A stretch of DNA of 9,036 bases from Bordetella parapertussis. GTDB taxonomy: Bacteria > Pseudomonadota > Gammaproteobacteria > Burkholderiales > Burkholderiaceae_D. The notes beneath the pieces were generated by a model. The model was not told where the DNA came from and made no database searches. It was given only the letters and a program-made list of their open reading frames with translations. The DNA lies in contig CAMBJI010000061.1 of NCBI GenBank assembly GCA_945867725.1, forward strand, positions 1 through 9,036, in the 5' to 3' direction. Shown piece after piece: positions 1 through 6,645 of the stretch (its first letter is position 1; every line of letters starts with the position of its first letter). Both the position numbers and the translations under genes were made by a program.

Positions 1-441
1 GGTCACTGGACGCACTGGGATAACCCGCTGCCTGTCCTCGCGGCGCTGGTGGAGGTCGAAGGAAAGATTCTGTTGGCCCGCAATGCCGCCTGGGGCCCGA
101 AAAATTTTGCGCTGATCACCGGCTTCATGGAGCGTGGCGAGACGCCGGAGCAGGGTGTGGCTCGGGAGCTGAAAGAAGAAACTGGTCTGCATGCCGAGGC
201 AACGACCCTGATCGGCGTGTATGAATTTATCCGCAAGAATGAGCTGATCATTGCCTATCACGTACAGGCGTCGGGCGAGATTAGGCTCTCGCCTGAACTG
301 GTGGAAGTTCGTCTCGTATCGCCTGAGAAACTGCGCCCTTGGCGGGCTGGCACGGGCTACGCGATGGCGGACTGGATGCGGGCCCGCGGACTGGAGCCGG
401 AGTTTCTTGATTGGGGCACGCAAGCGCCCGCCGATGAATAA
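1..441 (+). CDS. Nudix hydrolase, 5'-truncated by the window edge
   Basis: The reading frame is open from base 1 to the TAA at 439-441, giving 146 visible residues, so the true start lies upstream. Fragment residues 41-63 hold a perfect nudix box (G-x5-E-x7-REL-x-EE-x-GL), which binds Mg2+ and catalyses hydrolysis of nucleoside diphosphates linked to another group. The fragment opens with HWDNPLPVLAALVE. In relatives this segment follows a short zinc-ribbon-like region and leads into the first nudix strand, so I infer that the missing part is only a few dozen residues. The GTG at 49 is an in-frame possible start but would remove that conserved segment, so I do not use it. The substrate cannot be assigned; ADP-ribose or NADH-like dinucleotides are typical guesses for this subgroup. 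The gene lies 18 bases before the TusA-family gene on the same strand and may be co-transcribed with it. Confidence 0.88.
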   Translation, partial: GHWTHWDNPLPVLAALVEVEGKILLARNAAWGPKNFALITGFMERGETPEQGVARELKEETGLHAEATTLIGVYEFIRKNELIIAYHVQASGEIRLSPELVEVRLVSPEKLRPWRAGTGYAMADWMRARGLEPEFLDWGTQAPADE

Positions 442-459
442 TGTGCTGAGAAAAACGCG

Positions 460-687
460 ATGGAATTTCAAAAAGACCTAGATGCACGCGGACTGAACTG
501 CCCGCTGCCTATTTTGAAAGCTAAAAAAGCGCTGGCCGACATGCAAAGCGGTGATGTGCTGCGCATTCTGGCCACCGATCCGGGTTCGGTGCGCGACTTT
601 GGCGCGTTTGCTCGCCAAACGGGCAATGAACTGCTGGGCCATGAAGAGGCGAACAAGGAATTTACATTTTTCCTCAAGCGCAAGTAA
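460..687 (+). CDS. TusA/SirA-family sulfur carrier protein
   Basis: This gene encodes 75 residues, the normal size for the TusA (SirA/YhhP) fold. The hallmark DARGLNCPLPILKAKKAL segment covers residues 8-25, with the CPxP motif at 14-17. Cys14 is the residue that carries persulfide sulfur in this family, and the Pro-Leu-Pro cap starts the first helix. The rest (GDVLRILATDPGSVRDF, then a C-terminal strand ending FTFFLKRK) follows the beta-alpha-beta-alpha-beta-beta pattern of the family. Such proteins relay sulfur to tRNA thiolation, molybdenum cofactor or sulfur-oxidation pathways. No partner (TusBCD, DsrE, rhodanese) is visible here, so the pathway is open. The ATG at 460 is preceded only by a weak purine-rich stretch (GAGAAAAA). 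The gene lies 18 bases after the nudix gene and before the etfB promoter. Family assignment is secure; the specific role is not. Confidence 0.93.
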   Translation: MEFQKDLDARGLNCPLPILKAKKALADMQSGDVLRILATDPGSVRDFGAFARQTGNELLGHEEANKEFTFFLKRK

Positions 688-741
688 ACCGATGTAAGCC
701 GACGCAGTTTTTCCACATAACCGAACGACCGTGCGTAAATT

Positions 742-770
742 TTGCGCGACGGGTCTTTCTTATCTATAAT
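742..770 (+). promoter_or_regulatory. Sigma-70-type promoter of etfBA
   Basis: A perfect -10 hexamer TATAAT lies at 765-770. A partial -35 (TTGCGC, 3 of 6 matches) lies at 742-747 with 17-base spacing. Transcription would start near 777, giving a leader of about 34 bases before the etfB ATG at 811. The bases after the -10 (CGCGC) are GC-rich, a discriminator type often linked to ppGpp/DksA control; that link is inference. The core CTATAATCGCG is identical to that of the rpsP promoter in this window. Confidence 0.65.
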
Positions 771-810
771 CGCGCTTTACGTTAACGTCAATTTGCTCCC
801 AAGGATTCCC

Positions 811-1560
811 ATGAAGGTACTGGTTCCAGTCAAGCGCGTGGTCGACTACAACGTCAAAGTACGCGTGAAATCCGATGGCACGGGCGTCGATATCGCCAAT
901 GTCAAAATGTCCATGAATCCCTTTGATGAGATCGCCGTCGAAGAAGCGATGCGTCTGAAGGAAGCCGGCAAGGCGACCGAGGTGATCGCTGTTTCCTGCG
1001 GTGTTACACAATGTCAGGAGACATTGCGAACAGCCATGGCCATTGGCGCGGATCGCGCGATTCTGGCCGAAACCGATGCAGACCTGCAGCCACTTGCCGT
1101 AGCCAAATTGCTTAAGGCGATCGCTGACAAGGAACAGCCTCAACTCATCATCCTAGGCAAACAAGCGATTGATGATGACTGCAACCAGACGGGACAAATG
1201 CTCGCCGCATTGCTGGGCTGGCCACAAGCAACATTCGCTTCGAAGCTCGTGATCGAAGATGGCAAAGCTATCGTCACGCGTGAAGTCGACGGCGGTCTTG
1301 AGACACTGTCACTCAGCCTTCCCGCCATCGTCACGACCGATTTGCGGCTCAATGAGCCCCGCTACGTGACTCTGCCGAATATCATGAAGGCCAAGAAAAA
1401 AACACTGGATGTGATGACGCCCGACGCGCTGGGTGTCGATGTGACGCCGCGCCTGAAGACACTCAAAGTTGTCGAACCCGCCAAACGTACTGCGGGCACC
1501 ATGGTCCCTGATATCGCTACGCTGGTGGCGAAACTCAGGAACGAAGCCAAAGTCATCTGA
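811..1560 (+). CDS. etfB: Electron transfer flavoprotein, beta subunit
   Basis: This is the small subunit of the ETF heterodimer, which binds AMP structurally and helps carry electrons from acyl-CoA dehydrogenases to ETF:quinone oxidoreductase. The product is 249 residues, the usual length. It starts [14 protein letters not shown] and has the conserved [13 protein letters not shown] segment near residue 33. Residues 155-175 fit the ETF-beta family signature (V-x-R-x2-DGG-x-E-x-L-x4-P-x-IVT). The following stretch to about residue 197 ([14 protein letters not shown]) corresponds to the recognition loop that docks onto dehydrogenases, with Leu188 in the anchor-leucine position. I chose the ATG at 811 because AAGGA precedes it at 801-805 and the protein then begins as homologues do. 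An in-frame TTG at 742 would add 23 residues but overlaps the promoter. The gene is first in an operon with etfA, 20 bases downstream. Confidence 0.97.
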   Translation: MKVLVPVKRVVDYNVKVRVKSDGTGVDIANVKMSMNPFDEIAVEEAMRLKEAGKATEVIAVSCGVTQCQETLRTAMAIGADRAILAETDADLQPLAVAKLLKAIADKEQPQLIILGKQAIDDDCNQTGQMLAALLGWPQATFASKLVIEDGKAIVTREVDGGLETLSLSLPAIVTTDLRLNEPRYVTLPNIMKAKKKTLDVMTPDALGVDVTPRLKTLKVVEPAKRTAGTMVPDIATLVAKLRNEAKVI

Positions 1561-1580
1561 ACGATTAAGGACACACTCTC

Positions 1581-2510
1581 ATGGCCGCACTTGTTATTGC
1601 TGAACACGATAATGGCTCGCTCAAGGCGAGCACTGCGCACACGATCACCGCAGCAGCGCGCTGCAGTGATGAAATCCACGTTCTGATCGCGGGCCAGGCT
1701 TGCGATGCTGCCGCTGCGGCTGCTGCGCAACTTGCTGGCGTGAGCAAAGTACTGGTCGCCGAAGGCGAGCAGTTTGCTAATGGGCTCGCCGAAAATATCG
1801 CCGAACAGGCGCTCGCAATCGCTGCTTCTTACACACATATCCTCGCTCCAGCGACTGCCTATGGCAAAAACATTTTGCCTCGCGTTGCAGCTCGCCTCGA
1901 TGTGGGTCAGATTTCCGAAATTACCAAAGTCGAGTCACCGGATACTTTCGAGCGTCCGATTTACGCGGGTAACGCGATTGCGACCGTGCAGTCGGTTGAT
2001 GCCATCAAAGTGATCACAGTGCGCGCGACAGGATTTGATGCAGCCCCTGGGGGCGGTAATGCAGCGATTGAGAAAATCAGCGCCGTTGCTGATGCGGGCA
2101 CATCGGCCTTCGTATCGCGCGCGCTGGCGAAATTGGATCGACCTGAACTGACGGCTGCCAAAGTGATCGTCTCCGGTGGTCGTGGCATGGGATCCGCTGA
2201 AAATTTCGCGATTCTCGAGCCGCTCGCCGACAAGCTTGGCGCTGCAATGGGTGCCTCGCGCGCCGCCGTCGACGCCGGCTACGTACCTAACGATTGGCAG
2301 GTGGGGCAGACGGGCAAGATTGTTGCGCCCCAGTTGTACATTGCCGTGGGTATCTCCGGCGCGATCCAGCATTTGGCCGGCATGAAAGATTCAAAGACTA
2401 TCGTGGCTATTAACAAAGATCCTGAGGCGCCGATTTTCAGCGTTGCAGATTATGGTTTGGTTGGTGATTTGTTCGACGCTGTGCCGGCGCTGGTCAAAGA
2501 ACTTGGTTGA
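1581..2510 (+). CDS. etfA: Electron transfer flavoprotein, alpha subunit
   Basis: This is the FAD-carrying subunit of ETF, 309 residues, normal for bacterial EtfA. The N-terminal half (about 1-190) is the nucleotide-binding-like domain. The C-terminal FAD domain begins near residue 195 with [12 protein letters not shown] (Ser198, Arg201), followed by the conserved [20 protein letters not shown] run. Residues 252-278 match the ETF-alpha family signature ([16 protein letters not shown]...IVAIN), with Ser259-Gly260, Gln263-His264 and Asn278 in expected flavin-contacting positions. The ATG at 1581 has AAGGA at 1567-1571, 9 bases upstream. The gene follows etfB by 20 bases and precedes the acyl-CoA dehydrogenase gene, so the three very likely form one electron-transfer unit. 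No bifurcating-type features (such as a second flavin site or ferredoxin domain) were seen; it looks like the standard oxidative ETF group. Confidence 0.97.
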   Translation: MAALVIAEHDNGSLKASTAHTITAAARCSDEIHVLIAGQACDAAAAAAAQLAGVSKVLVAEGEQFANGLAENIAEQALAIAASYTHILAPATAYGKNILPRVAARLDVGQISEITKVESPDTFERPIYAGNAIATVQSVDAIKVITVRATGFDAAPGGGNAAIEKISAVADAGTSAFVSRALAKLDRPELTAAKVIVSGGRGMGSAENFAILEPLADKLGAAMGASRAAVDAGYVPNDWQVGQTGKIVAPQLYIAVGISGAIQHLAGMKDSKTIVAINKDPEAPIFSVADYGLVGDLFDAVPALVKELG

Positions 2511-2515
2511 TTGTC

Positions 2516-2534
2516 TGGCCGGATTGTCCGGCCA
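2516..2534 (+). other. Perfect hairpin in the etfA-dehydrogenase gap
   Basis: An 8-base perfect inverted repeat, TGGCCGGA/TCCGGCCA, has a 3-base TTG loop and starts 6 bases after the etfA stop. It is not followed directly by a T-run (six T's occur only at 2550-2555), so it does not look like a standard terminator. It may be a weak attenuator, an mRNA 3'-end stabiliser or a processing site that sets etfBA apart from the downstream gene. Confidence 0.7.
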
Positions 2535-2567
2535 AAGCACCATTAAATATTTTTTCCAGGGGATCGC

Positions 2568-4358
2568 ATGAGCTACGTCGCACCAATGAAAGACATGGTG
2601 TTCGTGATGAACGAACTGGCGGGGCTATCGGCGATCAGCCAACTGCCCGGCTGTGAGGATGCCACGCCCGAAACGGCAGAGGCGGTACTTGAAGAGAACG
2701 CGCGGTTTTGCGCTGAAGTGGTGGCGCCGCTGAACTGGGCTGGTGATCGTGAGCCCAGCCATTGGCATGAGGGCAAGGTCACCACCACGCCGGGTTTCAA
2801 GGAGGCGTTCAAAGCCTTTGGTCAGGCGGGCTGGCAAGGTGTTCAGCATCCCGTGGAATTTGGTGGTCAGGGCTTGCCCAAACTGCTGGCCACACCGTGC
2901 ATCGAAATGCTCAATTCAGCGAACTTGTCATTTGCTCTGTGTCCTTTACTCACTGATGGCGCGATTGAAGCGCTGATGACTGCCGGCAGCGACGAACAAA
3001 AATCAACTTACCTTGAAAAACTCATTTCGGGTGAGTGGACTGGCACGATGAATCTGACCGAGCCGCAGGCCGGCTCGGATCTCGCACTCGTGCGCACGCG
3101 CGCAGTGCCGCAGGGTGATGGCAGCTACAAGATTCACGGCACCAAGATCTACATCACTTACGGTGAGCACGACATGGCCGAGAATATCGTCCATCTCGTA
3201 CTGGCGCGCACGCCTGATGCGCCTGAGGGAGTGAAAGGTATTTCGCTCTTTATCGTACCGAAGTTTCTGGTCAATGCCGATGGCTCAGTCGGTGCGCGTA
3301 ATGATGTGCATTGCGTCTCCATCGAACACAAGCTGGGCATCAAGGCCAGCCCGACGGCCGTGCTGCAATTTGGAGATCATGGCGGTGCGATTGGGCATTT
3401 GGTTGGCGAAGAAAATCGCGGTCTCGAGTACATGTTCATCATGATGAACGCTGCTCGCTTTGCTGTTGGCATGCAGGGTATTGCGGTGGCAGAGCGGGCG
3501 TATCAGAAGGCTGTATCGTATGCAAAAGACCGCGTGCAATCACGCGATCTCGCCGGATCGGCCGGACCGGTGGCGATCATTCAACATCCTGACGTGCGTC
3601 GCATGCTCATGTCCATGCGCGCCCAGACCGAGGCCGCACGTGCCTTGTCGTATGTGACTGCTGCTGCCTTCGATGCGGCTCACCATCATGCGGATGAGGC
3701 GACGCGCAAGGCGAATGCGGCGTTCTACGATTTTATGGTGCCCATCGTCAAAGGCTGGTCTACCGAGTTGTCTATTGATGTGGCATCGACCGGTGTCCAG
3801 GTACATGGCGGGATGGGCTTTATTGAAGAGACCGGTGCTGCGCAGTATTATCGCGATGCGCGCATTCTCACCATCTACGAAGGCACGACGGCAATTCAGG
3901 CCAATGATCTGGTGGGTCGTAAAACCATGCGCGATGGTGGCGCACTGGCACGCAGCATCATTGCTCAAATACGTCATACGGAAGCAGAACTTGCCACCGC
4001 AAAATCTGACGATTTACAAGCCATACACAAGCGCCTGTCAGCGGCTAGTGTGGCCCTCGAACACGTGGTGGATTACATTGCAACGACTGCTAAATCCGAT
4101 ATCAAAGCGGCCTTTGCCGGCAGCGTGCCTTATCTGAAATTGGCGGGGGTTGTTTTTGGTGGCTGGCAGATGGCGCGTGCAGCGCTGGTCGCATCGCGCA
4201 AAATCGATGCAGCTGAGGGTGATGTTGGGTTTTACCGCGCCAAGCTGGGTACCGCGCGTTTCTTTGCTGACCATTTCCTGTCGCAAGCTGAGGCTTCGCG
4301 GGCTGCTATCGTTGAAGGCAGCGCCGGGGTTTTGGCATTGGCCGAAGAACAGTTCTGA
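2568..4358 (+). CDS. Long-form acyl-CoA dehydrogenase (DmdC-like family)
   Basis: This FAD enzyme introduces a 2,3 double bond into an acyl-CoA and passes electrons to ETF. At 596 residues it is much longer than classical ~380-residue members and fits the subgroup with an N-terminal extension (about 1-75) and an extra C-terminal domain (about 465-590). That subgroup includes methylmercaptopropionyl-CoA dehydrogenase DmdC. Seen directly: NLTEPQAGSD at 162-171 (flavin/substrate-site signature), the second family signature starting QVHGGMGF at 411-418, and IYEGTTAIQ with the catalytic base position Glu438. AGGGGA at 2558-2563 supports the ATG at 2568. The gene lies 57 bases after etfA, so electron transfer to the adjacent ETF is the natural reading. 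The substrate could be medium- or long-chain acyl-CoA or a thio-acyl-CoA; nothing nearby (no dmdA, dmdB or dmdD) argues for the sulfur substrate. Confidence 0.94.
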   Translation: MSYVAPMKDMVFVMNELAGLSAISQLPGCEDATPETAEAVLEENARFCAEVVAPLNWAGDREPSHWHEGKVTTTPGFKEAFKAFGQAGWQGVQHPVEFGGQGLPKLLATPCIEMLNSANLSFALCPLLTDGAIEALMTAGSDEQKSTYLEKLISGEWTGTMNLTEPQAGSDLALVRTRAVPQGDGSYKIHGTKIYITYGEHDMAENIVHLVLARTPDAPEGVKGISLFIVPKFLVNADGSVGARNDVHCVSIEHKLGIKASPTAVLQFGDHGGAIGHLVGEENRGLEYMFIMMNAARFAVGMQGIAVAERAYQKAVSYAKDRVQSRDLAGSAGPVAIIQHPDVRRMLMSMRAQTEAARALSYVTAAAFDAAHHHADEATRKANAAFYDFMVPIVKGWSTELSIDVASTGVQVHGGMGFIEETGAAQYYRDARILTIYEGTTAIQANDLVGRKTMRDGGALARSIIAQIRHTEAELATAKSDDLQAIHKRLSAASVALEHVVDYIATTAKSDIKAAFAGSVPYLKLAGVVFGGWQMARAALVASRKIDAAEGDVGFYRAKLGTARFFADHFLSQAEASRAAIVEGSAGVLALAEEQF

Positions 4359-4370
4359 CCTCGTTTCGTC

Positions 4371-4419
4371 ATGCTGATCGGCATTGCGGCGCTCAGCCGT
4401 AAGCACCGCCGGTCAGCAT
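4371..4419. repeat. Long imperfect inverted repeat at the convergent gene junction
   Basis: The arms ATGCTGATCGGC (4371-4382) and GCCGGTCAGCAT (4408-4419) pair over 12 positions, 11 Watson-Crick and one possible G-U. They enclose a smaller CGGC/GCCG stem (4387-4390 with 4396-4399). The repeat lies between the dehydrogenase stop at 4358 and the 3' end of the minus-strand TM2 gene, and its right arm lies inside that gene's last codons. Neither side has a T-run, so it may act as a bidirectional barrier or transcript-end structure rather than a standard intrinsic terminator. Confidence 0.6.
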
Positions 4420-4842
4420 AAGGTCGAATCCGCGCGCCAACACTGCCAGCAGCAGTGTCGCCCCACAAAACAGATTCACCACCATCATCAGCGCAACCGG
4501 CCAGCGGCTATCCGACGTAATGCCGGAGGCTGGGTTGTAGCGCGCATCCCATTTCTCATCGGGCATCAGACCCAACACAAAAGTCTCAATGCTAGCCGTG
4601 AGCAACGAGATCACGAGGGGCAGGGTGTTTACCAGTAGAGGTAGTTCTGGATTTGATAACAACAGCCATGCTGACATCGGCAAGCTGACTGCGTGCAGCC
4701 AGCCCCAGCGATCGCTCAAACCGCCCAAATAGAAACGGTGTAGGCCGATAGAACCCAGTAAAAGTGCGAGAAAAGTAGCCACGGTCTTGTTTTTATGGGC
4801 TACGGGGCCGATATCGGCAGGCTTCGATTCCATGGATTCCAT
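4393..4842 (-). CDS. TM2-domain small membrane protein
   Basis: The product is 149 residues and mostly hydrophobic. Residues 17-50 carry the TM2 pattern: a Lys-rich start (HKNKTVA), a membrane segment, then GSIGLHRFYLGG and a downstream tryptophan (RWGW). The charged G-x-HRFYLG turn between helices is the family hallmark. Further hydrophobic stretches at about 51-63, 66-93 and 115-137 suggest four helices, more than the minimal two of the domain. The function of bacterial TM2 proteins is not known. The first ATG (4842) has no Shine-Dalgarno sequence at normal spacing; AAGGGA lies 18 bases away. A second ATG at 4833 (Met4) is preceded by GGA and is a real alternative start. A 9-base tandem duplication (4826-4843) created the MES-MES opening. 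The gene is divergent from rpsP and convergent with the dehydrogenase gene. Confidence 0.85.
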   Translation of the reverse strand: MESMESKPADIGPVAHKNKTVATFLALLLGSIGLHRFYLGGLSDRWGWLHAVSLPMSAWLLLSNPELPLLVNTLPLVISLLTASIETFVLGLMPDEKWDARYNPASGITSDSRWPVALMMVVNLFCGATLLLAVLARGFDLMLTGGAYG

Positions 4843-4885
4843 AGTAAAAATGTAATTATTTCCCTTGTTGGGAATACCCGAAAAG

Positions 4886-4915
4886 CTGAGAGTGTGCGCC
4901 AGCGGCCGCTCTCAG
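4886..4915. repeat. Inverted repeat upstream of the rpsP promoter
   Basis: CTGAGAG (4886-4892) and CTCTCAG (4909-4915) form a perfect 7-base inverted repeat around a GC-rich loop that contains the 8-base palindrome GCGGCCGC (4902-4909). It sits 20 bases upstream of the rpsP -35. On the minus strand it is followed by CTTTTC, so it could be a weak terminator for antisense transcription, or a protein-binding site upstream of the ribosomal promoter. Function is inferred only. Confidence 0.5.
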
Positions 4916-4935
4916 GCAATTGATCGTTTGAGAAC

Positions 4936-4965
4936 TTGTTACCGGCAGGTGAAAAACGCTATAAT
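4936..4965 (+). promoter_or_regulatory. Sigma-70-type promoter of the rpsP operon
   Basis: TATAAT lies at 4960-4965, with TTGTTA (4 of 6 matches) at 4936-4941 and an 18-base spacer. Transcription would start near 4972, giving a leader of about 37 bases before the rpsP ATG. The downstream bases CGCGG form a GC-rich discriminator, as often seen at stringently controlled ribosomal-protein promoters. The CTATAATCGCG core is shared with the etfB promoter. Confidence 0.75.
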
Positions 4966-5008
4966 CGCGGTCTTTTCCTGTGTCCGTACCCCTTTTGTCG
5001 AGAAGATC

Positions 5009-5260
5009 ATGGTCGTAATTCGTCTGTCCCGTGGTGGCGCCAAGAAGCGCCCGTTTTATAACATCGTTGCAACCGACTCGCGCAATCGTCGCGATGGTCG
5101 TTTCATCGAGCGTATTGGTTTTTACAATCCGGTTGCCTCCGGCGCTGCTGAAACACTCAGCATCAAGCAGGATCGCCTGACTCATTGGCAAAGCGTGGGC
5201 GCACAGCTCTCGCCGACCGTTGAGCGTCTGGTCAAAGCAGCTGGCAAAAAAGCTGCCTGA
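5009..5260 (+). CDS. rpsP: 30S ribosomal protein S16
   Basis: The product is 83 residues, the usual length for S16. It starts [20 protein letters not shown], followed by the conserved [21 protein letters not shown], and ends in a basic KAAGKKAA tail. S16 binds 16S rRNA in the 5' and central domains and is needed for 30S assembly. I chose the ATG at 5009 because the family sequence begins there; the same frame is open upstream to 4865 but that part overlaps the promoter and does not resemble S16. The ribosome-binding site is modest (GAGAAG at 5000-5005, close to the start). The gene heads the classical rpsP-rimM-trmD-rplS operon, and its stop is separated by a single base from the probable rimM start. 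Confidence 0.98.
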   Translation: MVVIRLSRGGAKKRPFYNIVATDSRNRRDGRFIERIGFYNPVASGAAETLSIKQDRLTHWQSVGAQLSPTVERLVKAAGKKAA

Positions 5261-5261
5261 T

Positions 5262-5810
5262 GTGAGTTTGCAAGGCGGTTCGGGAATTCCGGTTCCCGAC
5301 GATCTGGTTCTGGTGGCCCATGTGTCTGGTCCCTTTGGTATCGCTGGCTGGATACGTCTCCGCACTTACTCCCCTGAAGCCAGTTCGCTGCTCAGCGCTA
5401 AAAGCTGGTGGTTGGACAAGCCAGAAATGCATGACGTAGAAGTTCTTCAAGTGCGTGCGCAAGGTGAAGATCTGGTGGCGCACTTGATGGGCATCGAAGG
5501 CCGGGAGGCCGCAGAAAATCTGCAGGGAGCGACAGTTCATGTTCGCCGCGCACATTTTCCGGCACTGGAAACAAATGAGTTTTATTGGGTCGATCTGATC
5601 GGCCATCAGGTAGCAAACCTCCGGGGTGAGCCCTTGGGTGAAGTTGTCGGACTCATGGATAACGGCGCACATCCTATCCTGAGGGTCGCGTCGCCGGCTG
5701 GCGTAGAGCCCCGCGCGCCGGAACTGCTGATTCCGTTTGTAGATCAATTTATTGCTTCAGTAGATCAGTCGGGCAAAAAGATAACAGTGGACTGGGAGCG
5801 CGATTATTAA
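5262..5810 (+). CDS. rimM: Ribosome maturation factor RimM
   Basis: RimM binds S19 and the 30S head and assists 16S rRNA processing. From the GTG at 5262 the product has 182 residues, normal for the family. The N-terminal RimM barrel shows GPFGIAGWIRLRTY (23-36). The C-terminal PRC-barrel begins at FYWVDLIGHQV (107-117), continues through GEPLGEVVGLMDNGAHPIL, and ends LLIPFV...ITVDWERDY. The start is a judgement: GTG at 5262 lies one base after the rpsP stop (TGA-T-GTG), fitting translational coupling. An in-frame TTG at 5220 would overlap rpsP by 41 bases, and another TTG at 5268 is less likely. There is no strong Shine-Dalgarno sequence, consistent with lower expression than S16, as known for this operon in E. 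coli. Confidence 0.95.
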   Translation: MSLQGGSGIPVPDDLVLVAHVSGPFGIAGWIRLRTYSPEASSLLSAKSWWLDKPEMHDVEVLQVRAQGEDLVAHLMGIEGREAAENLQGATVHVRRAHFPALETNEFYWVDLIGHQVANLRGEPLGEVVGLMDNGAHPILRVASPAGVEPRAPELLIPFVDQFIASVDQSGKKITVDWERDY

Positions 5811-5878
5811 CGTGCGCCGGGTCTGGTAAAAGTAATGATGGCGAGGCGTAGATGCCCGTCACCATGGGAGTGCAGCGT

Positions 5879-6634
5879 ATGCAGTTTGATGTGATCACGC
5901 TCTTTCCCGAAATGTTTTCAGCGCTGACCGCGTCGGGTATCACGCGGCGGGCTTATGAGCAGCAAAGATTTGGACTGTCGCTATGGAATCCGCGGGATTT
6001 CACCAGCGACAATCACCGCACGGTAGACGATAGGCCTTATGGCGGTGGTCCCGGGATGGTGATGATGGCAGCCCCCTTGGAGGCAGCGATCGTCGCAGCA
6101 AGTCAGAGGCAACAACAACTGGGTCTAACCAAGCCGCGCACGGTTTATCTGTCGCCGCAGGGCGTGCCGCTGAATCACGACAAGGTGATGCAGCTAACGA
6201 AGGCACCAGGACTGGTGTTGTTGTGCGGTCGCTACGAAGCAGTGGATCAGCGTTTGCTGGACCGTTGTGTGGATGAAGAAATCAGCCTCGGCGATTTCGT
6301 GTTGTCAGGTGGTGAGCTGCCCGCGATGGCGCTGATGGATGCGCTGATACGGCAATTGCCCGGTGTTCTCAATGATGAGGACTCGGCAGTTGAAGACAGT
6401 TTTGTGCAGGGCTTGCTGGATTGTCCTCACTACACGCGGCCTGAAGTCTACGAAGGTCAGGCAGTGCCGGCGGTGCTGCTCGGTGGTCATCACGCCGAGA
6501 TTGCAAAATGGCGGCGTGAGCAGGCATTGCAGGCAACCATGAAAAAGCGACCTGACTTGATCGCGAAGGCGCGTCAGAGCGGATTGCTTGGCAAGGCGGA
6601 TGAAGCGGTTTTGCAAAAGATTAAGTTGAAGTAA
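5879..6634 (+). CDS. trmD: tRNA (guanine-N1-)-methyltransferase TrmD
   Basis: TrmD uses S-adenosylmethionine to make m1G37 in tRNAs that read CNN codons, preventing +1 frameshifts. From the ATG at 5879 the product has 251 residues. Visible family marks are [13 protein letters not shown] at the N-terminus, [16 protein letters not shown] (48-63), the cofactor-binding trefoil-knot elements LLCGRYE (114-120) and [15 protein letters not shown] (136-150), and EDSF...[10 protein letters not shown] (172-190). Arg158, Asp173 and Ser174 align with the E. coli catalytic Arg154, Asp169 and Ser170. GGGAG at 5866-5870 is ideally spaced for the ATG at 5879. An in-frame ATG at 5852, with GAGG at 5843-5846, would add nine residues and cannot be excluded. 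The product lacks most of the C-terminal tail present in E. coli TrmD, ending soon after the basic [10 protein letters not shown] region. Confidence 0.97.
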   Translation: MQFDVITLFPEMFSALTASGITRRAYEQQRFGLSLWNPRDFTSDNHRTVDDRPYGGGPGMVMMAAPLEAAIVAASQRQQQLGLTKPRTVYLSPQGVPLNHDKVMQLTKAPGLVLLCGRYEAVDQRLLDRCVDEEISLGDFVLSGGELPAMALMDALIRQLPGVLNDEDSAVEDSFVQGLLDCPHYTRPEVYEGQAVPAVLLGGHHAEIAKWRREQALQATMKKRPDLIAKARQSGLLGKADEAVLQKIKLK

Positions 6635-6645
6635 AAGTAGTCAAA

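Noticed and set aside
742..810. N-terminal extension of etfB from the TTG at 742
   Set aside because: It would translate across the -10 promoter hexamer, and the extra residues are not like EtfB; the ATG at 811 has AAGGA and the family N-terminus.
1362..1838. 158-codon minus-strand open frame across the etfB-etfA junction
   Set aside because: It is antisense to two well-supported genes, has no recognisable domain, and is explained as a shadow of their codon usage.
2516..2555. Rho-independent terminator after etfA
   Set aside because: The stem is good but the T-run is 15 bases away from it, and the downstream gene has a strong ribosome-binding site and fits the same operon.
3540..3977. 145-codon minus-strand open frame inside the dehydrogenase gene
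   Set aside because: Antisense to strongly conserved dehydrogenase sequence, with a composition rich in His, Arg and Cys typical of a shadow frame.
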